Below, piece by piece: positions 43,901 to 52,406 of a DNA stretch of 64,000 bases. Both the position numbers and the translations under genes were made by a program. Positions within the stretch are counted from its first letter, which is position 1. The number at the start of each line of letters is the position of its first letter. The notes under the pieces were generated by a model. That model was not told the origin of the DNA. It did no database searches and saw only the letters and a program-made list of their open reading frames with translations. The stretch is from an uncultured Bacteroidia bacterium (lineage in GTDB: Bacteria > Bacteroidota > Bacteroidia > Bacteroidales > UBA932). The stretch spans positions 1-64,000 of the forward strand of contig CACYHC010000007.1 of NCBI GenBank assembly GCA_902774145.1, read 5' to 3'.

Positions 43901-44967
43901 TCTATCAGGGCAAGCAAAAAATTTGGTCCGACTACCAGAAAGACATTCCGGACGACCACTGGTTTTATGTCCGGAGTTGTATCCGCCAGAATTTCTTCCC
44001 GGCGTCCGAGACCCATTTCGTGAAGATTGTCCGCGACCTGCTGGGCAAGGACCTCTACGAGACGGAGCACCATACCACCTGCGGCGGCATCGCCTATCAC
44101 AGCGACACCATCCCGCAGGAAACGGCAATGACGATTGTCGCCAGGCAGTTTTCCCTGATGAAGGAGGCGGGCTACAAGAACCTCGTGACGAGTTGCATCA
44201 CGTCTTTCGGGAATTATTGTGAAATCCTGGAGACCTGGCGCGAGTTTCCCGAACTCGAAACCCGCATCCGGGAGCATCTCTGGAAGGCCTGCCGCCGCGA
44301 ATTCGACAAACCCGAGTATGTCTGTCATGCCAGTGACGTAATCTTCAAGCTGCGCGGCGAAATCGCAGAAAAAGCGAAATTCCGCCTGGTGGATCGGGCG
44401 ACGGGCGAACCCCTGCGCATCGTGGAACATATCGGCTGCCACTACTCCAAGATGTTTCCGCACAAAGGCGTGGGCGGCGCGGAGTATCCCTGCGTGCTCA
44501 GCGGGATGGTGGAGTCCTGGGGCGGGCAGGTGATTGATTATCCGGAGCGCCGTCATTGCTGTGGGTTCGGCTTCAGGCAGTATCTGGTCAAGGCCAACCG
44601 GGGTTATAGCATTTCCAATACGCACAAGAAGTTCGAGTCGATGGAGCCGTACCGTCCGGACCTGATTATCACCAACTGTCCCGGCTGTCCCTATTTCCTG
44701 GACCGCTGGCAGTATGTGATTGCCGAACAGACCGGGAAAACCTACGGGAAGGACGGCCACGGAATTCCTGCCCTGACCTATGAGGAACTGGCCGGCCTGG
44801 TACTGGGTTACGACCCCTGGGACCTTGGCCTCCAGATTCACCAGGTGGGCCCCGAACTCCTGCTGGACAAGATGGGCGTTCCCTATGATCCGGCCCGGAA
44901 GTATCTGGGCCTGAATGAAAAAGATATTATGAAACCGGGCCTTCCCACGGTCCTCAAATGTTGCTGA
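43897..44967 (+). CDS. HdrB-like CCG-domain subunit
   Basis: The 356-residue protein carries two cysteine-rich CCG domains. The second is complete: IGCHYSK, then HCCGFGF, then NCPGCPYF (about 166-275), the pattern that holds the non-cubane 4Fe-4S cluster of HdrB. The first is altered: RSC, then TTCGG instead of a CC pair, and TSC. HdrB is the site of disulfide (CoM-S-S-CoB) reduction in methanogens. The protein ends in KCC. The substrate here is unknown. The gene is followed after one base by the flavoprotein gene. Confidence 0.85.
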   Translation: MIYQGKQKIWSDYQKDIPDDHWFYVRSCIRQNFFPASETHFVKIVRDLLGKDLYETEHHTTCGGIAYHSDTIPQETAMTIVARQFSLMKEAGYKNLVTSCITSFGNYCEILETWREFPELETRIREHLWKACRREFDKPEYVCHASDVIFKLRGEIAEKAKFRLVDRATGEPLRIVEHIGCHYSKMFPHKGVGGAEYPCVLSGMVESWGGQVIDYPERRHCCGFGFRQYLVKANRGYSISNTHKKFESMEPYRPDLIITNCPGCPYFLDRWQYVIAEQTGKTYGKDGHGIPALTYEELAGLVLGYDPWDLGLQIHQVGPELLLDKMGVPYDPARKYLGLNEKDIMKPGLPTVLKCC

Positions 44968-44968
44968 T

Positions 44969-45985
44969 ATGAAAGAATCTGTCATTATCATCGGCGGCGG
45001 AGTTGCCGGGCTGGAGGCGGCGTCGCAACTGCTGGCGCTGGGCCTGAGTCCCGTCATCATCGAGCGTTCCGACCACCTGGGCGGCCACGTGGCGGAGTGG
45101 TACCGGCTGTTCCCGGATCTTTCCCCGGCGCAGGACCTGATTGCCCGTCTCTCCGATGCGGCTTCCGGGGCGCGCATTTACCTGGAAACGGAAATCTCGC
45201 GCATCAACGCCCTCAAGGACGGCTACAGCGCCACCCTCAACAACGGCGACGTGCTCTTCTGCAAGGCGGTGCTCGTCTGTACGGGCTTCCACCTTTTCGA
45301 CGCGTCGAAGAAAGAGGAATACGGCTACGGTATCTATGACCGCGTGATTACCAACCGGGACCTCGAACACTGGTTCGGCGGGGCGGAGGACGCGCGCATC
45401 GACGAGCATCCCCGCGCCATCGGTTTCGTGCACTGCGTGGGCTCGCGCGATATCAAGGCGGGCAATCCCCAATGTTCCAAGGTCTGCTGTATGACCGCCG
45501 TCAAGCAGGCCATCGAATTGAAGGAAAAGTTCCCGGAAGCGGAAATTTACTGCTTCTATATGGACCTGCGCCTCTTCGGCAAGAAATACGAAGACTTCTA
45601 TATCAGCGCACAGAAGGATTACGGCATCCACTTTATCCGCGGACGGGTCTCCGAGGTGAGCGAGGACATCGAGGGCCGGCTGCTCGTCAAGGCGGAAGAT
45701 ACGCTCAGCGGCAAGCCGCTCAAGGTCCGGCTCGACCTTTTGGTGCTGATGGCGGGGATGGTCTGCCATCCGCAGACGGCCCATATCGCCGCCATGGTGC
45801 GCGCCGAAGTGGATGACGACGGCTTCCTGCGCAGCCGCGACAATATCTACAGCATCGTCGAGTCCGGCCGGAAGGGCATTTTCTTCGCCGGCGCCTGCAC
45901 GGGCACCAAGACGGTGCCGGAAACGGTGGCGGAAGCGCGTGCGGCGGCCCTCTCGGCGTACAGATACATTAAAGGAAACGCGTGA
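44969..45985 (+). CDS. HdrA/QmoA-like FAD flavoprotein
   Basis: The 338-residue protein has an N-terminal FAD-binding motif IIIGGGVAGLEAASQL (about 6-21), the HdrA hallmark CVGSRD followed by NPQCSKVCCMTAVKQA (about 152-176), and a C-terminal FAD segment GIFFAGACTGTKTVPETVAEA (quoted as FFAGACTGTKTVPETVAEA). Methanogen HdrA is about twice as long because it has extra ferredoxin domains; these are missing, so the size is close to QmoA. It overlaps the next gene by one base. Confidence 0.88.
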   Translation: MKESVIIIGGGVAGLEAASQLLALGLSPVIIERSDHLGGHVAEWYRLFPDLSPAQDLIARLSDAASGARIYLETEISRINALKDGYSATLNNGDVLFCKAVLVCTGFHLFDASKKEEYGYGIYDRVITNRDLEHWFGGAEDARIDEHPRAIGFVHCVGSRDIKAGNPQCSKVCCMTAVKQAIELKEKFPEAEIYCFYMDLRLFGKKYEDFYISAQKDYGIHFIRGRVSEVSEDIEGRLLVKAEDTLSGKPLKVRLDLLVLMAGMVCHPQTAHIAAMVRAEVDDDGFLRSRDNIYSIVESGRKGIFFAGACTGTKTVPETVAEARAAALSAYRYIKGNA

Positions 45986-46308
45986 TGGATTTTGGATTCA
46001 GCCTCAGCCCGAGTTCCGCCATCGACCTCGATAAGGTGGACTTGAGCCTGTACCGGTGGCTGGAGCAGACGGCCCCCGACATCCGCAACTGCATCGCCTG
46101 CGGCAGCTGCAGCGCGACCTGTATGGCCGCGTCCTATTCCGGGATGAGCGTGCGGAAGCTGATCCTGAACCTGCAGCGCGGCGCCGATGTGGAAAAGATG
46201 CTCTCCTGCTGTATGCTTTGCGGGAAGTGTACGATGGTGTGCCCGCGGGGCATCAATACGCGGAAACTGATCCTGGACGTTTGTCGTTATTATAGCAAGA
46301 AGGTATGA
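45985..46308 (+). CDS. Small HdrC-like 4Fe-4S subunit
   Basis: The 107-residue protein carries two 4Fe-4S motifs: Cys36, 39, 42 and 46, and Cys76, 79, 82 and 86. The first ends in CM instead of CP. A fifth Cys (75) precedes the second motif. An in-frame ATG three bases earlier is possible. It overlaps both neighbours by one and four bases, and should link the HdrA-like flavoprotein to the membrane subunit. Confidence 0.85.
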   Translation: MDFGFSLSPSSAIDLDKVDLSLYRWLEQTAPDIRNCIACGSCSATCMAASYSGMSVRKLILNLQRGADVEKMLSCCMLCGKCTMVCPRGINTRKLILDVCRYYSKKV

Positions 46309-48116
46309 GAGAACGGATTCCATCGGGCTTCGACCCCTTCGTGCTGCCTTTCCTGATTGGCATCGGCTTCGTGCTCCTGTACTGCCTGCTCGCGGCGCTG
46401 CGGGTGCTCTGGCAGTGTCCGCGGGAGGACCGCAGACGCTTCCTGCTTTCGCTCATTACGCCCACTACGGCCGTTAAGAATATCTGGGATATCTTTGCCA
46501 ACTGCCTCATTCACGTGAAGTTGTGGAGGCGGAACAAGCTGCTGGGCTTTATGCATTCGAGCATCGCCTTCGGCTGGTTTATGATTATCCTGCTGGGACA
46601 CCTGGAGGTGCTCTTCTTCGTCCCGCACCGCCTGAACCTCTTCTATTACCCGATTTTCTTTAATTATTTCGTGGCGGAGACGGATACGACCCTGCGCGGC
46701 TCGTTCCTTTTCTTCCTGATGGACTTTTTCCTGCTGCTGATTCTCATCGGCATCGGCCTGGCCATCATCAAGCGCGTGCGTTCCCGGCTCTTTGGGATGC
46801 GGCGCACCACCCGCCTGAGTTTTCTGGATACCATAGGTCTTTACTCCCTGTGGCTGATTTTCCCGCTGCGCCTGCTCGCCGAGAGTTTTACCGCCAGCAT
46901 CAGCGGCGGCTCGTTCCTCGTCAAGCCCCTGAACTGGCTGCTGGAGGCGGTGCTGGGGACGCAGTTCCTGCTGAACCCCGCGAACAACCTGCCTACCTGG
47001 TGGGCCTATTCCATCGTGCTGGGCATTTTTATGGTGGTGCTGCCTTTCACGCGCTATATGCACATTCCTACGGAGATGATGCTGATTCCGATGCGCAACG
47101 CGGGACTTCGCATCCGCCACGCACGGCGCGGTTACGCCCTGCTGGAGATTTACTCCTGCCCGGGCTGCGGCGTCTGCATCGACGCTTGTCCGATGAGCGT
47201 GAAGAAGGCGAACATCAAGGACTGCACCGTTTACCTGAACCGCCAAATCCGGCGCGGGAACGAGAAACGCATCGAAGAAATCAGCGACAAGTGCCTGCTC
47301 TGCGGCAAGTGTACCGAGGTCTGCCAGGTGGGCGTGGAAGGCCCTGCATTGCGGATTTTCCAGCGGGCGCGCCGGCAGTATGCCCTGAACCCGGACTACG
47401 GGGCCGTGCGCGTGGAGCCGGTTGCCGCCGGACCGTCGCGGGTGTTGTACTTCGGCGGCTGTATGACCGCGCTTACGCCGTCCATCGGCAAGAGTATGGA
47501 AAGCGTGCTGGGCAAGCTGGGCATCGATTATACCTGGATGGACCGGGACGGCGGCATTTGCTGCGGACGGCCGATGCTCCAGGCGGGGCGTTTTACCCAG
47601 GCGGCGGAAATGGTGCGCAAGAATACCGAACTCATCAAGGCCTCCGGCGCGGATACCCTCCTGCTTTCCTGCCCCATCTGTTACAAGATGTTCCGGGACC
47701 ACTACAAGTTGCCCGGCCTCCGGGTGGTGCATCATACGCAATACTTTGACGAACTGCGGCGCAGCGGTGTGCTGAAACTCTCCAAGAGCGACCTCTGCTA
47801 TGCCTACCACGATCCCTGCGAACTGGGACGCGGCTGCGGCGAATATGAAGCGCCGCGTGGGCTTGTCGGTGCGGCGGCCTATATCGTGGAGGCGGAGAAG
47901 AACAGGGGAGAGAGCATCTGCTGCGGCGGTTCGCTGGGCAGCCTGTCCCTGAGTTTCCAGCAGCGGGAAGCGATGACACGCAAGGCACTGGAGAACCTGA
48001 CGGCAGGAGGCCCCGACGCGATTGCTACCGCCTGTCCGCTCTGTCTTTCGACCTTCGCCCGCTATTCCTCCATCCCCGTGCGGGATATCGCCGAGGTGGT
48101 GGACTTGAGTTTGTGA
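46305..48116 (+). CDS. Fused membrane cytochrome-b-like, ferredoxin and CCG-domain protein (HdrE-HdrD/QmoC-like)
   Basis: The 603-residue protein has about six membrane helices in its first 260 residues, with paired His residues that could bind heme as in HdrE/NarI. Two 4Fe-4S motifs follow (CPGCGVCIDACP and CLLCGKCTEVCQ, the latter with Q in place of P). The C-terminal part has two complete CCG domains: GGCMTA, GICCGRP and SCPICY; then DPCELG, SICCGGS and ACPLCL. It thus joins HdrE-like and HdrD-like parts in one chain and could pass electrons between menaquinone and a thiol or disulfide. Its 3' end overlaps the convergent FeoB-associated gene by 55 bases. Confidence 0.87.
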   Translation: MRERIPSGFDPFVLPFLIGIGFVLLYCLLAALRVLWQCPREDRRRFLLSLITPTTAVKNIWDIFANCLIHVKLWRRNKLLGFMHSSIAFGWFMIILLGHLEVLFFVPHRLNLFYYPIFFNYFVAETDTTLRGSFLFFLMDFFLLLILIGIGLAIIKRVRSRLFGMRRTTRLSFLDTIGLYSLWLIFPLRLLAESFTASISGGSFLVKPLNWLLEAVLGTQFLLNPANNLPTWWAYSIVLGIFMVVLPFTRYMHIPTEMMLIPMRNAGLRIRHARRGYALLEIYSCPGCGVCIDACPMSVKKANIKDCTVYLNRQIRRGNEKRIEEISDKCLLCGKCTEVCQVGVEGPALRIFQRARRQYALNPDYGAVRVEPVAAGPSRVLYFGGCMTALTPSIGKSMESVLGKLGIDYTWMDRDGGICCGRPMLQAGRFTQAAEMVRKNTELIKASGADTLLLSCPICYKMFRDHYKLPGLRVVHHTQYFDELRRSGVLKLSKSDLCYAYHDPCELGRGCGEYEAPRGLVGAAAYIVEAEKNRGESICCGGSLGSLSLSFQQREAMTRKALENLTAGGPDAIATACPLCLSTFARYSSIPVRDIAEVVDLSL

Positions 48117-48244
48117 CAATCCGCACAGCTGCCCGTACAACCCCCGCAACTGCGCCGCCCGCGTTTGTCGCGCCGAATCCGTGCGATGGCGCCCACCGCA
48201 CAAATCCCTACCAGGGCCAGTATGAGCAGGCTTGCGGCGTTCAT
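48062..48244 (-). CDS. FeoB-associated Cys-rich membrane protein
   Basis: The 60-residue protein has one membrane helix (residues about 4-22) and a cytoplasmic tail with RRSCGGCTGSCADC (about 30-44). This matches the small FeoB-associated family (PF12669), thought to aid Fe(II) uptake. It starts inside the FeoAB stop (ATGA), and its 3' end runs 55 bases into the end of the convergent membrane-subunit gene. Confidence 0.85.
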   Translation of the reverse strand: MNAASLLILALVGICAVGAIARIRRDKRGRRSCGGCTGSCADCHKLKSTTSAISRTGMEE

Positions 48245-50592
48245 AGGAAGAGTCCGGCGATTTCATAGACCAGCCACGCGGCCACCCAAGCCACGGCACA
48301 CTGGAATACAATCATAAAACAGGCCCAGCGTGCGCCGAGTTCGCGGCGTACCGCGGCGATAGCGGCGACGCAAGGGGTATAGAGCAGACAGAAGATGAGC
48401 AGGGGAATGGCCGTCAGGGACGTCAGGGACGCGGTCACGCCCAGTACCTCCATCGTAGAAACGACGCTCTCCTTGGCGAGGAAGCCGGAAATCAGCGCCG
48501 TGACCACGCGCCAGTCGCCCAACCCGAGCGGCGTAAAGGCCGGAGCCATCCAACCGGCGATGGCGGCGAGCATACTCTGTTCCTCGTCCGCCACGAGGTT
48601 CAGCCGCCAGTCAAAGGACTGCAGGCACCAGATGACGAGCGTGGCGAGAAAAATCACCGTAAAAGCCCGCCGGAGAAAATCGACGGTCTTGTCCGAAAGC
48701 AGGTGCAGCACGTTGCGCAGCTGCGGAAGGCGGTAGTTGGGCAGCTCCAGCACGAAGGGGGCCGCACCGTCGCCGTGGTGCAGTTTTTTGCCGGCAAGGG
48801 CCGTCAGAATGCCCGCGCCGATGGAGAAAAAGTACAGGCAGGCCAGCACCAGCCCGCCTTTCCCGGGGAAGAATGCGCTGCTGAGGAAGGCGTAGATGGG
48901 CAGTTTTGCCGAACAGCTCATAAACGGGGTCAGCAGAATCGTGCGCCGGCGGTCATAGGCGGAAGGCAGGGTGCGGGCCGCCATCACGCCCGGAACCGAG
49001 CAGCCCAGGCCGATGAGCAGCGGCACGATACTCCGGCCGGAGAGGCCGATTTTTCGCAGGAAACTGTCCGTGAAGTAGGCTACGCGCGCCATATAGCCGC
49101 TGTCTTCCAGCATCGAAAGGAAAAAGAACAGGAGGATGATGACCGGAACGAAGCTGACGACGCTGCCGACGCCGCCGAAGATGGCGTCCACGACCAGCGA
49201 CTGCACGGCGGGGCTGACCTCCAGCCGCGCCATGCCCGCTCCGACTTTTTCGCCGAGCGCCGAGATGCCTTGATTGAGCAGATTTTGCAGCGGTGCGCCG
49301 AGCACGTCGATGGTCAGATAAATGATGAGCGCCATCAGCACCGCAAAAATGGGGAAGGCCGTCCATTTTCCGGTGAGAATGCGGTCGATGCGGCGGCTGC
49401 GCAGGTATTCCCGGCTTTCGCGGGGTTTGACGACGGTCTGTGCGCTGAGTTTATGGATAAAAGTATAGCGCATATCGGCGATGGCGGCAGCCCGGTCCAT
49501 TCCGCGCTCCTTTTCCATCGTCACAATCAGCCCTTCTATCGTTTCCTTTTCCGCGGGCGGCAGCCGCAAGGCGTTCTCTACCCAGGCGTCGCCTTCAATC
49601 AGTTTCGTCGCGGCGAAGCGGACCGGCAGCCCGGCAGCGTCTGCGTAGCCTTCGATGCGGTCCATTACGCTGTGCAGGCAGCGGTGGACGGCGCCGCCGT
49701 GGTCGTCCTCCCCGCAGAAATCCTGTCGGGCGGGAGGCTCCTGGTAGCGGGCCACGTGCAGGGCGTGTTCGACGAGTTCCTCCACCCCTTCTCCCGTAGC
49801 GGCGGCAATGCCGACGACCGGAATGCCCAGGATGCGTTCCAGTTCGTTGATGCGGATGGAACCGCCGTTTCCCCGGAGTTCGTCCATCATATTGAGGGCG
49901 AGCACCATAGGGACATTCAACTCCATCAGCTGAAGGGTGAGGTAGAGGTGCCGTTCGATATTGCCGGCGTCCACGATATTGATCAGGCCCCGTGTGCCGG
50001 GCGCCAGGATGAATTCCCGCGAAACCAGTTCTTCCGCCGTGTGGGGCGAGAGGGAATAGATGCCCGGAAGGTCGGTGATGCTGCAGTCCGGATGCCCTTT
50101 GATGGTGCCTTCTTTCCCCTCTACGGTGACGCCGGGGAAGTTGCCTACATGCTGGTTGGAACCGGTCAGGACATTGAACAGCGTGGTCTTTCCGCAGTTT
50201 TGCTGGCCCGCGAGGGCGAGGACCAGCGGCGTGCCCTTGGGCAGGGGATGGGCGTGGTCGGCGCTGTGGTATTTTCCGCCTTCGCCCAGGCCCGGGTGGG
50301 CGTTGTGGTCGTGGAGGAATGCGTTGTAGCCCGTATTGTCCTGTGCGGCCGGATTGGAGATTTCCTCCGTCGCGCGCACGGAAATCGCCGCGGCATCCGC
50401 TTTGCGCAGGCTCAGCGCATAGCCGCTGACCTGGAGCTGGATGGGATCTCCGGTGGGCGCTTTGTCCACGACTTTGACGCCCGCTCCGGGAATCAGTCCC
50501 ATCCCCAGCAGGTGCAGGCGCATCGCCCCCTCGCCGCCGACCGTCTCAATCACGGCCGGCTGCCCGATCTCCAGTTTGTTCAGCGTAAGCAT
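48241..50592 (-). CDS. feoB: Fused FeoA-FeoB ferrous iron transporter
   Basis: The 783-residue protein joins a FeoA (SH3-like) domain (residues about 1-75) and a His-rich linker (about 90-125) to FeoB. The GTPase has G1 GQQNCGKTT (about 134-142) and G3 DLPGIYS (about 179-185). The C-terminal half carries the paired Gate helices with a VPLLIGLGCSVPGVMA core (quoted as IGLGCSVPGVMA) and FLAKESVVSTMEVLG near the end. It imports Fe2+ using GTP. I start at ATG 50592 after the promoter and leader hairpin; the frame is open upstream but not coding. The small partner gene follows with an ATGA overlap. Confidence 0.95.
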   Translation of the reverse strand: MLTLNKLEIGQPAVIETVGGEGAMRLHLLGMGLIPGAGVKVVDKAPTGDPIQLQVSGYALSLRKADAAAISVRATEEISNPAAQDNTGYNAFLHDHNAHPGLGEGGKYHSADHAHPLPKGTPLVLALAGQQNCGKTTLFNVLTGSNQHVGNFPGVTVEGKEGTIKGHPDCSITDLPGIYSLSPHTAEELVSREFILAPGTRGLINIVDAGNIERHLYLTLQLMELNVPMVLALNMMDELRGNGGSIRINELERILGIPVVGIAAATGEGVEELVEHALHVARYQEPPARQDFCGEDDHGGAVHRCLHSVMDRIEGYADAAGLPVRFAATKLIEGDAWVENALRLPPAEKETIEGLIVTMEKERGMDRAAAIADMRYTFIHKLSAQTVVKPRESREYLRSRRIDRILTGKWTAFPIFAVLMALIIYLTIDVLGAPLQNLLNQGISALGEKVGAGMARLEVSPAVQSLVVDAIFGGVGSVVSFVPVIILLFFFLSMLEDSGYMARVAYFTDSFLRKIGLSGRSIVPLLIGLGCSVPGVMAARTLPSAYDRRRTILLTPFMSCSAKLPIYAFLSSAFFPGKGGLVLACLYFFSIGAGILTALAGKKLHHGDGAAPFVLELPNYRLPQLRNVLHLLSDKTVDFLRRAFTVIFLATLVIWCLQSFDWRLNLVADEEQSMLAAIAGWMAPAFTPLGLGDWRVVTALISGFLAKESVVSTMEVLGVTASLTSLTAIPLLIFCLLYTPCVAAIAAVRRELGARWACFMIVFQCAVAWVAAWLVYEIAGLFL

Positions 50593-50604
50593 TTGTTTGT
50601 ACTG

Positions 50605-50639
50605 CGAAAGGGCGGCAAACAACGGGCGCCGCCCTTTCG
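50605..50639 (-). promoter_or_regulatory. Hairpin at the 5' end of the feoAB message
   Basis: A perfect 12-base stem (50605-50616 with 50628-50639) and 11-base loop begin about five bases after the -7 box, at or near the first transcribed base. No T tract follows, so it is not a terminator. It ends 12 bases before the start codon. Confidence 0.7.
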
Positions 50640-50644
50640 AATTG

Positions 50645-50692
50645 CAAAGATACGGCAAGGCAACAAGGCGGTCAATCCCCAAAAATGGGGAT
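50645..50692 (-). promoter_or_regulatory. feoAB promoter and upstream inverted repeat
   Basis: On the minus strand TTG (50673-50675) is followed after 20 bases by TATCTTTG (50645-50652). An inverted repeat ATCCCC-N6-GGGGAT (50675-50692) abuts and overlaps the -33 element. It could be an operator for an iron regulator. It lies 9 bases beyond the stop of the glycosyltransferase gene but has no T tract after it. Confidence 0.6.
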
Positions 50693-50700
50693 ATTGGCGG

Positions 50701-51441
50701 CTATTTCCAGGGGGTGGGGAACAGTTTGAGCTTGAGGCGGCGGATGGCCCGGTAGGACTTTTCGCCGAAAAGCCGGATGACCGTCTTGCGGAAAAGCAGG
50801 ACCGGGGTGACCGGCTCCCAACTGCCCATAAAATGATGAATCGCTACCGTGTTTTCCGTCTTGTGAATTTTCCGGGTGAGGGAATCCAGCGGGGAAAAAT
50901 AGTCGCCGGGATAGATGGTCAGAAGCCCGGGGAATTCCTGAAAACGGTTGTCGGTCTTCAGGCCGTGGGCGGCGACCATATATTCCGTAATGCGCCGGAC
51001 ATTGGGGGTGAGGTCGAAGCTCCCGTCTTCCCGCACGAAATGCAGGTCTTCGTAGAGGGCCAGGAATTCCTCGATCCAGGGGCTGTCCTTTTCCGCGCCG
51101 ATCAGGCCGGTGGCCAGGTATCGCTCCCGCTCGAAGCCGGTGAATGCAGGGTGGTCCAGGAAGGAGTCGAGGGATTTCAACAGTTCGACATCCGTGTCCA
51201 GGTAAATGCCGCCCTGCGTTTTGAGGGCCTGCAGGCGGGCGACGTCCGAAACGAAGGCGTATTTCTTGTTTTCGTAGGCTTCCCGTGTGTAGGGAAGGGC
51301 ACTGCAGTCGAAATTGTCCTCGTTCCAGAGGACGAAACGGTAGTCGGGCAGCAAGCGCCGCCAGGCGTCGATGTTTTTTTGGATGCTTCCCGGCATCGTT
51401 CCCCGGCCGAACCAGCAGTAATGGATGATTTTCGGTATCAT
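50701..51441 (-). CDS. GT32-type glycosyltransferase (capsular polysaccharide type)
   Basis: The 246-residue protein begins IPKIIHYCWFG and has the DXD metal motif in GGIYLDTDVEL (about 77-87), both typical of the Gly_transf_sug/GT32 family that adds a sugar from a nucleotide sugar. The C-terminus is basic and amphipathic, which suggests membrane attachment. It is the last of three glycosyltransferase genes read in one direction with four-base overlaps. Confidence 0.88.
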   Translation of the reverse strand: MIPKIIHYCWFGRGTMPGSIQKNIDAWRRLLPDYRFVLWNEDNFDCSALPYTREAYENKKYAFVSDVARLQALKTQGGIYLDTDVELLKSLDSFLDHPAFTGFERERYLATGLIGAEKDSPWIEEFLALYEDLHFVREDGSFDLTPNVRRITEYMVAAHGLKTDNRFQEFPGLLTIYPGDYFSPLDSLTRKIHKTENTVAIHHFMGSWEPVTPVLLFRKTVIRLFGEKSYRAIRRLKLKLFPTPWK

Positions 51442-52406
51442 ACGCGGTGGCGGAGTTTGCCCATTACCTTCTTCCAGGGGCGGAACAGGTGCAGGTAAAT
51501 CAGGATGAAGAAGAATTTCTGCTCGGCGGAGATGCCGCGCGTGAAGAGGAAAATCCGGTTGATTTCAGGAAAGACGTTTTTCCAGATGTTGAAAATGTCC
51601 TTTTGGTGGACGAAGGGTTGCAGGTCTTGCCGGCAACGGTATTTGAAGAATACGACATCGGCCCCTTTTTCCGGAAAGCGCCCGTCTTCGCGCAGGGCCT
51701 CCAGGATGGGGCCGGCATTGGCTTTCAGGTCTTCCAGCCGCGCCAACAGGGCGGCTTTGCCCGGCCGGTGGGAGATGGATTCTTCCCGGATATAATAGTT
51801 ATGCAGGGCTTCCGGAAGATGCCCGACGGCTGTTGCCTTCAGCGTGGCGGAGACGACCAGGACCAGGTCTTCGCAGAAATTGGCCACGGGGGCCTTGGCG
51901 CCGGCAAGCAGTTCCCTGCGGATCAGCCGGGGTCCCAGACTGCCCATCACGCGGCCGGACAGCAGGTCGCTGACCGCTCTCCCCGGGGCGCTTTTCAGGC
52001 TTTTCCGTTTCCAGCCCGTACGGTCGTCTCCCATAAGAAAGTCGCAAGTAACAATGTCCAGCTGCTCTGCAAGGGCTTTCCGGTACAGCTTTTCACAGGC
52101 TTCGGGGGCGAGGGTATCGTCGCTGTCACAATGGGCGATGTAGTCTCCGCCGGCCAGGGAGATGCCGGTTTTGCGGACCTCCGCCTGTCCGCTGTTGCGG
52201 GGCATCCGGTGGATTTTTACCTGCGCTTTGCGCTCCGGGAATTCTTCCAGGACTTCCTTGAGGATATCTATGGAACGGTCCGGGGTACAGTCGTCGATGA
52301 AAATATACTCCAGATCCGCCATCGTCTGTCCGAAGAGGGAACGGGCACAGCGGCCGATGTAGGGCTCGACTTTGTAAACCGGAACGATGAGGCTGACGGC
52401 AGGCAT
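51438..52406 (-). CDS. GT2-family glycosyltransferase
   Basis: The 322-residue protein has a GT-A fold start (SLIVPVYKVEPYIGRC, about 4-19), YIFIDDCTPD (about 34-43) and the DXD motif HCDSDDT (about 92-98). The C-terminal part is helical with a LFRPWKKV basic end. It should add one sugar in a surface polysaccharide. It overlaps both neighbours by one to four bases. Confidence 0.9.
   Translation of the reverse strand: MPAVSLIVPVYKVEPYIGRCARSLFGQTMADLEYIFIDDCTPDRSIDILKEVLEEFPERKAQVKIHRMPRNSGQAEVRKTGISLAGGDYIAHCDSDDTLAPEACEKLYRKALAEQLDIVTCDFLMGDDRTGWKRKSLKSAPGRAVSDLLSGRVMGSLGPRLIRRELLAGAKAPVANFCEDLVLVVSATLKATAVGHLPEALHNYYIREESISHRPGKAALLARLEDLKANAGPILEALREDGRFPEKGADVVFFKYRCRQDLQPFVHQKDIFNIWKNVFPEINRIFLFTRGISAEQKFFFILIYLHLFRPWKKVMGKLRHRV

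Noticed and set aside
43196..48116. Methanogen heterodisulfide reductase
   Set aside because: HdrA is short, there is no coenzyme M gene, and the host is a Bacteroidota.
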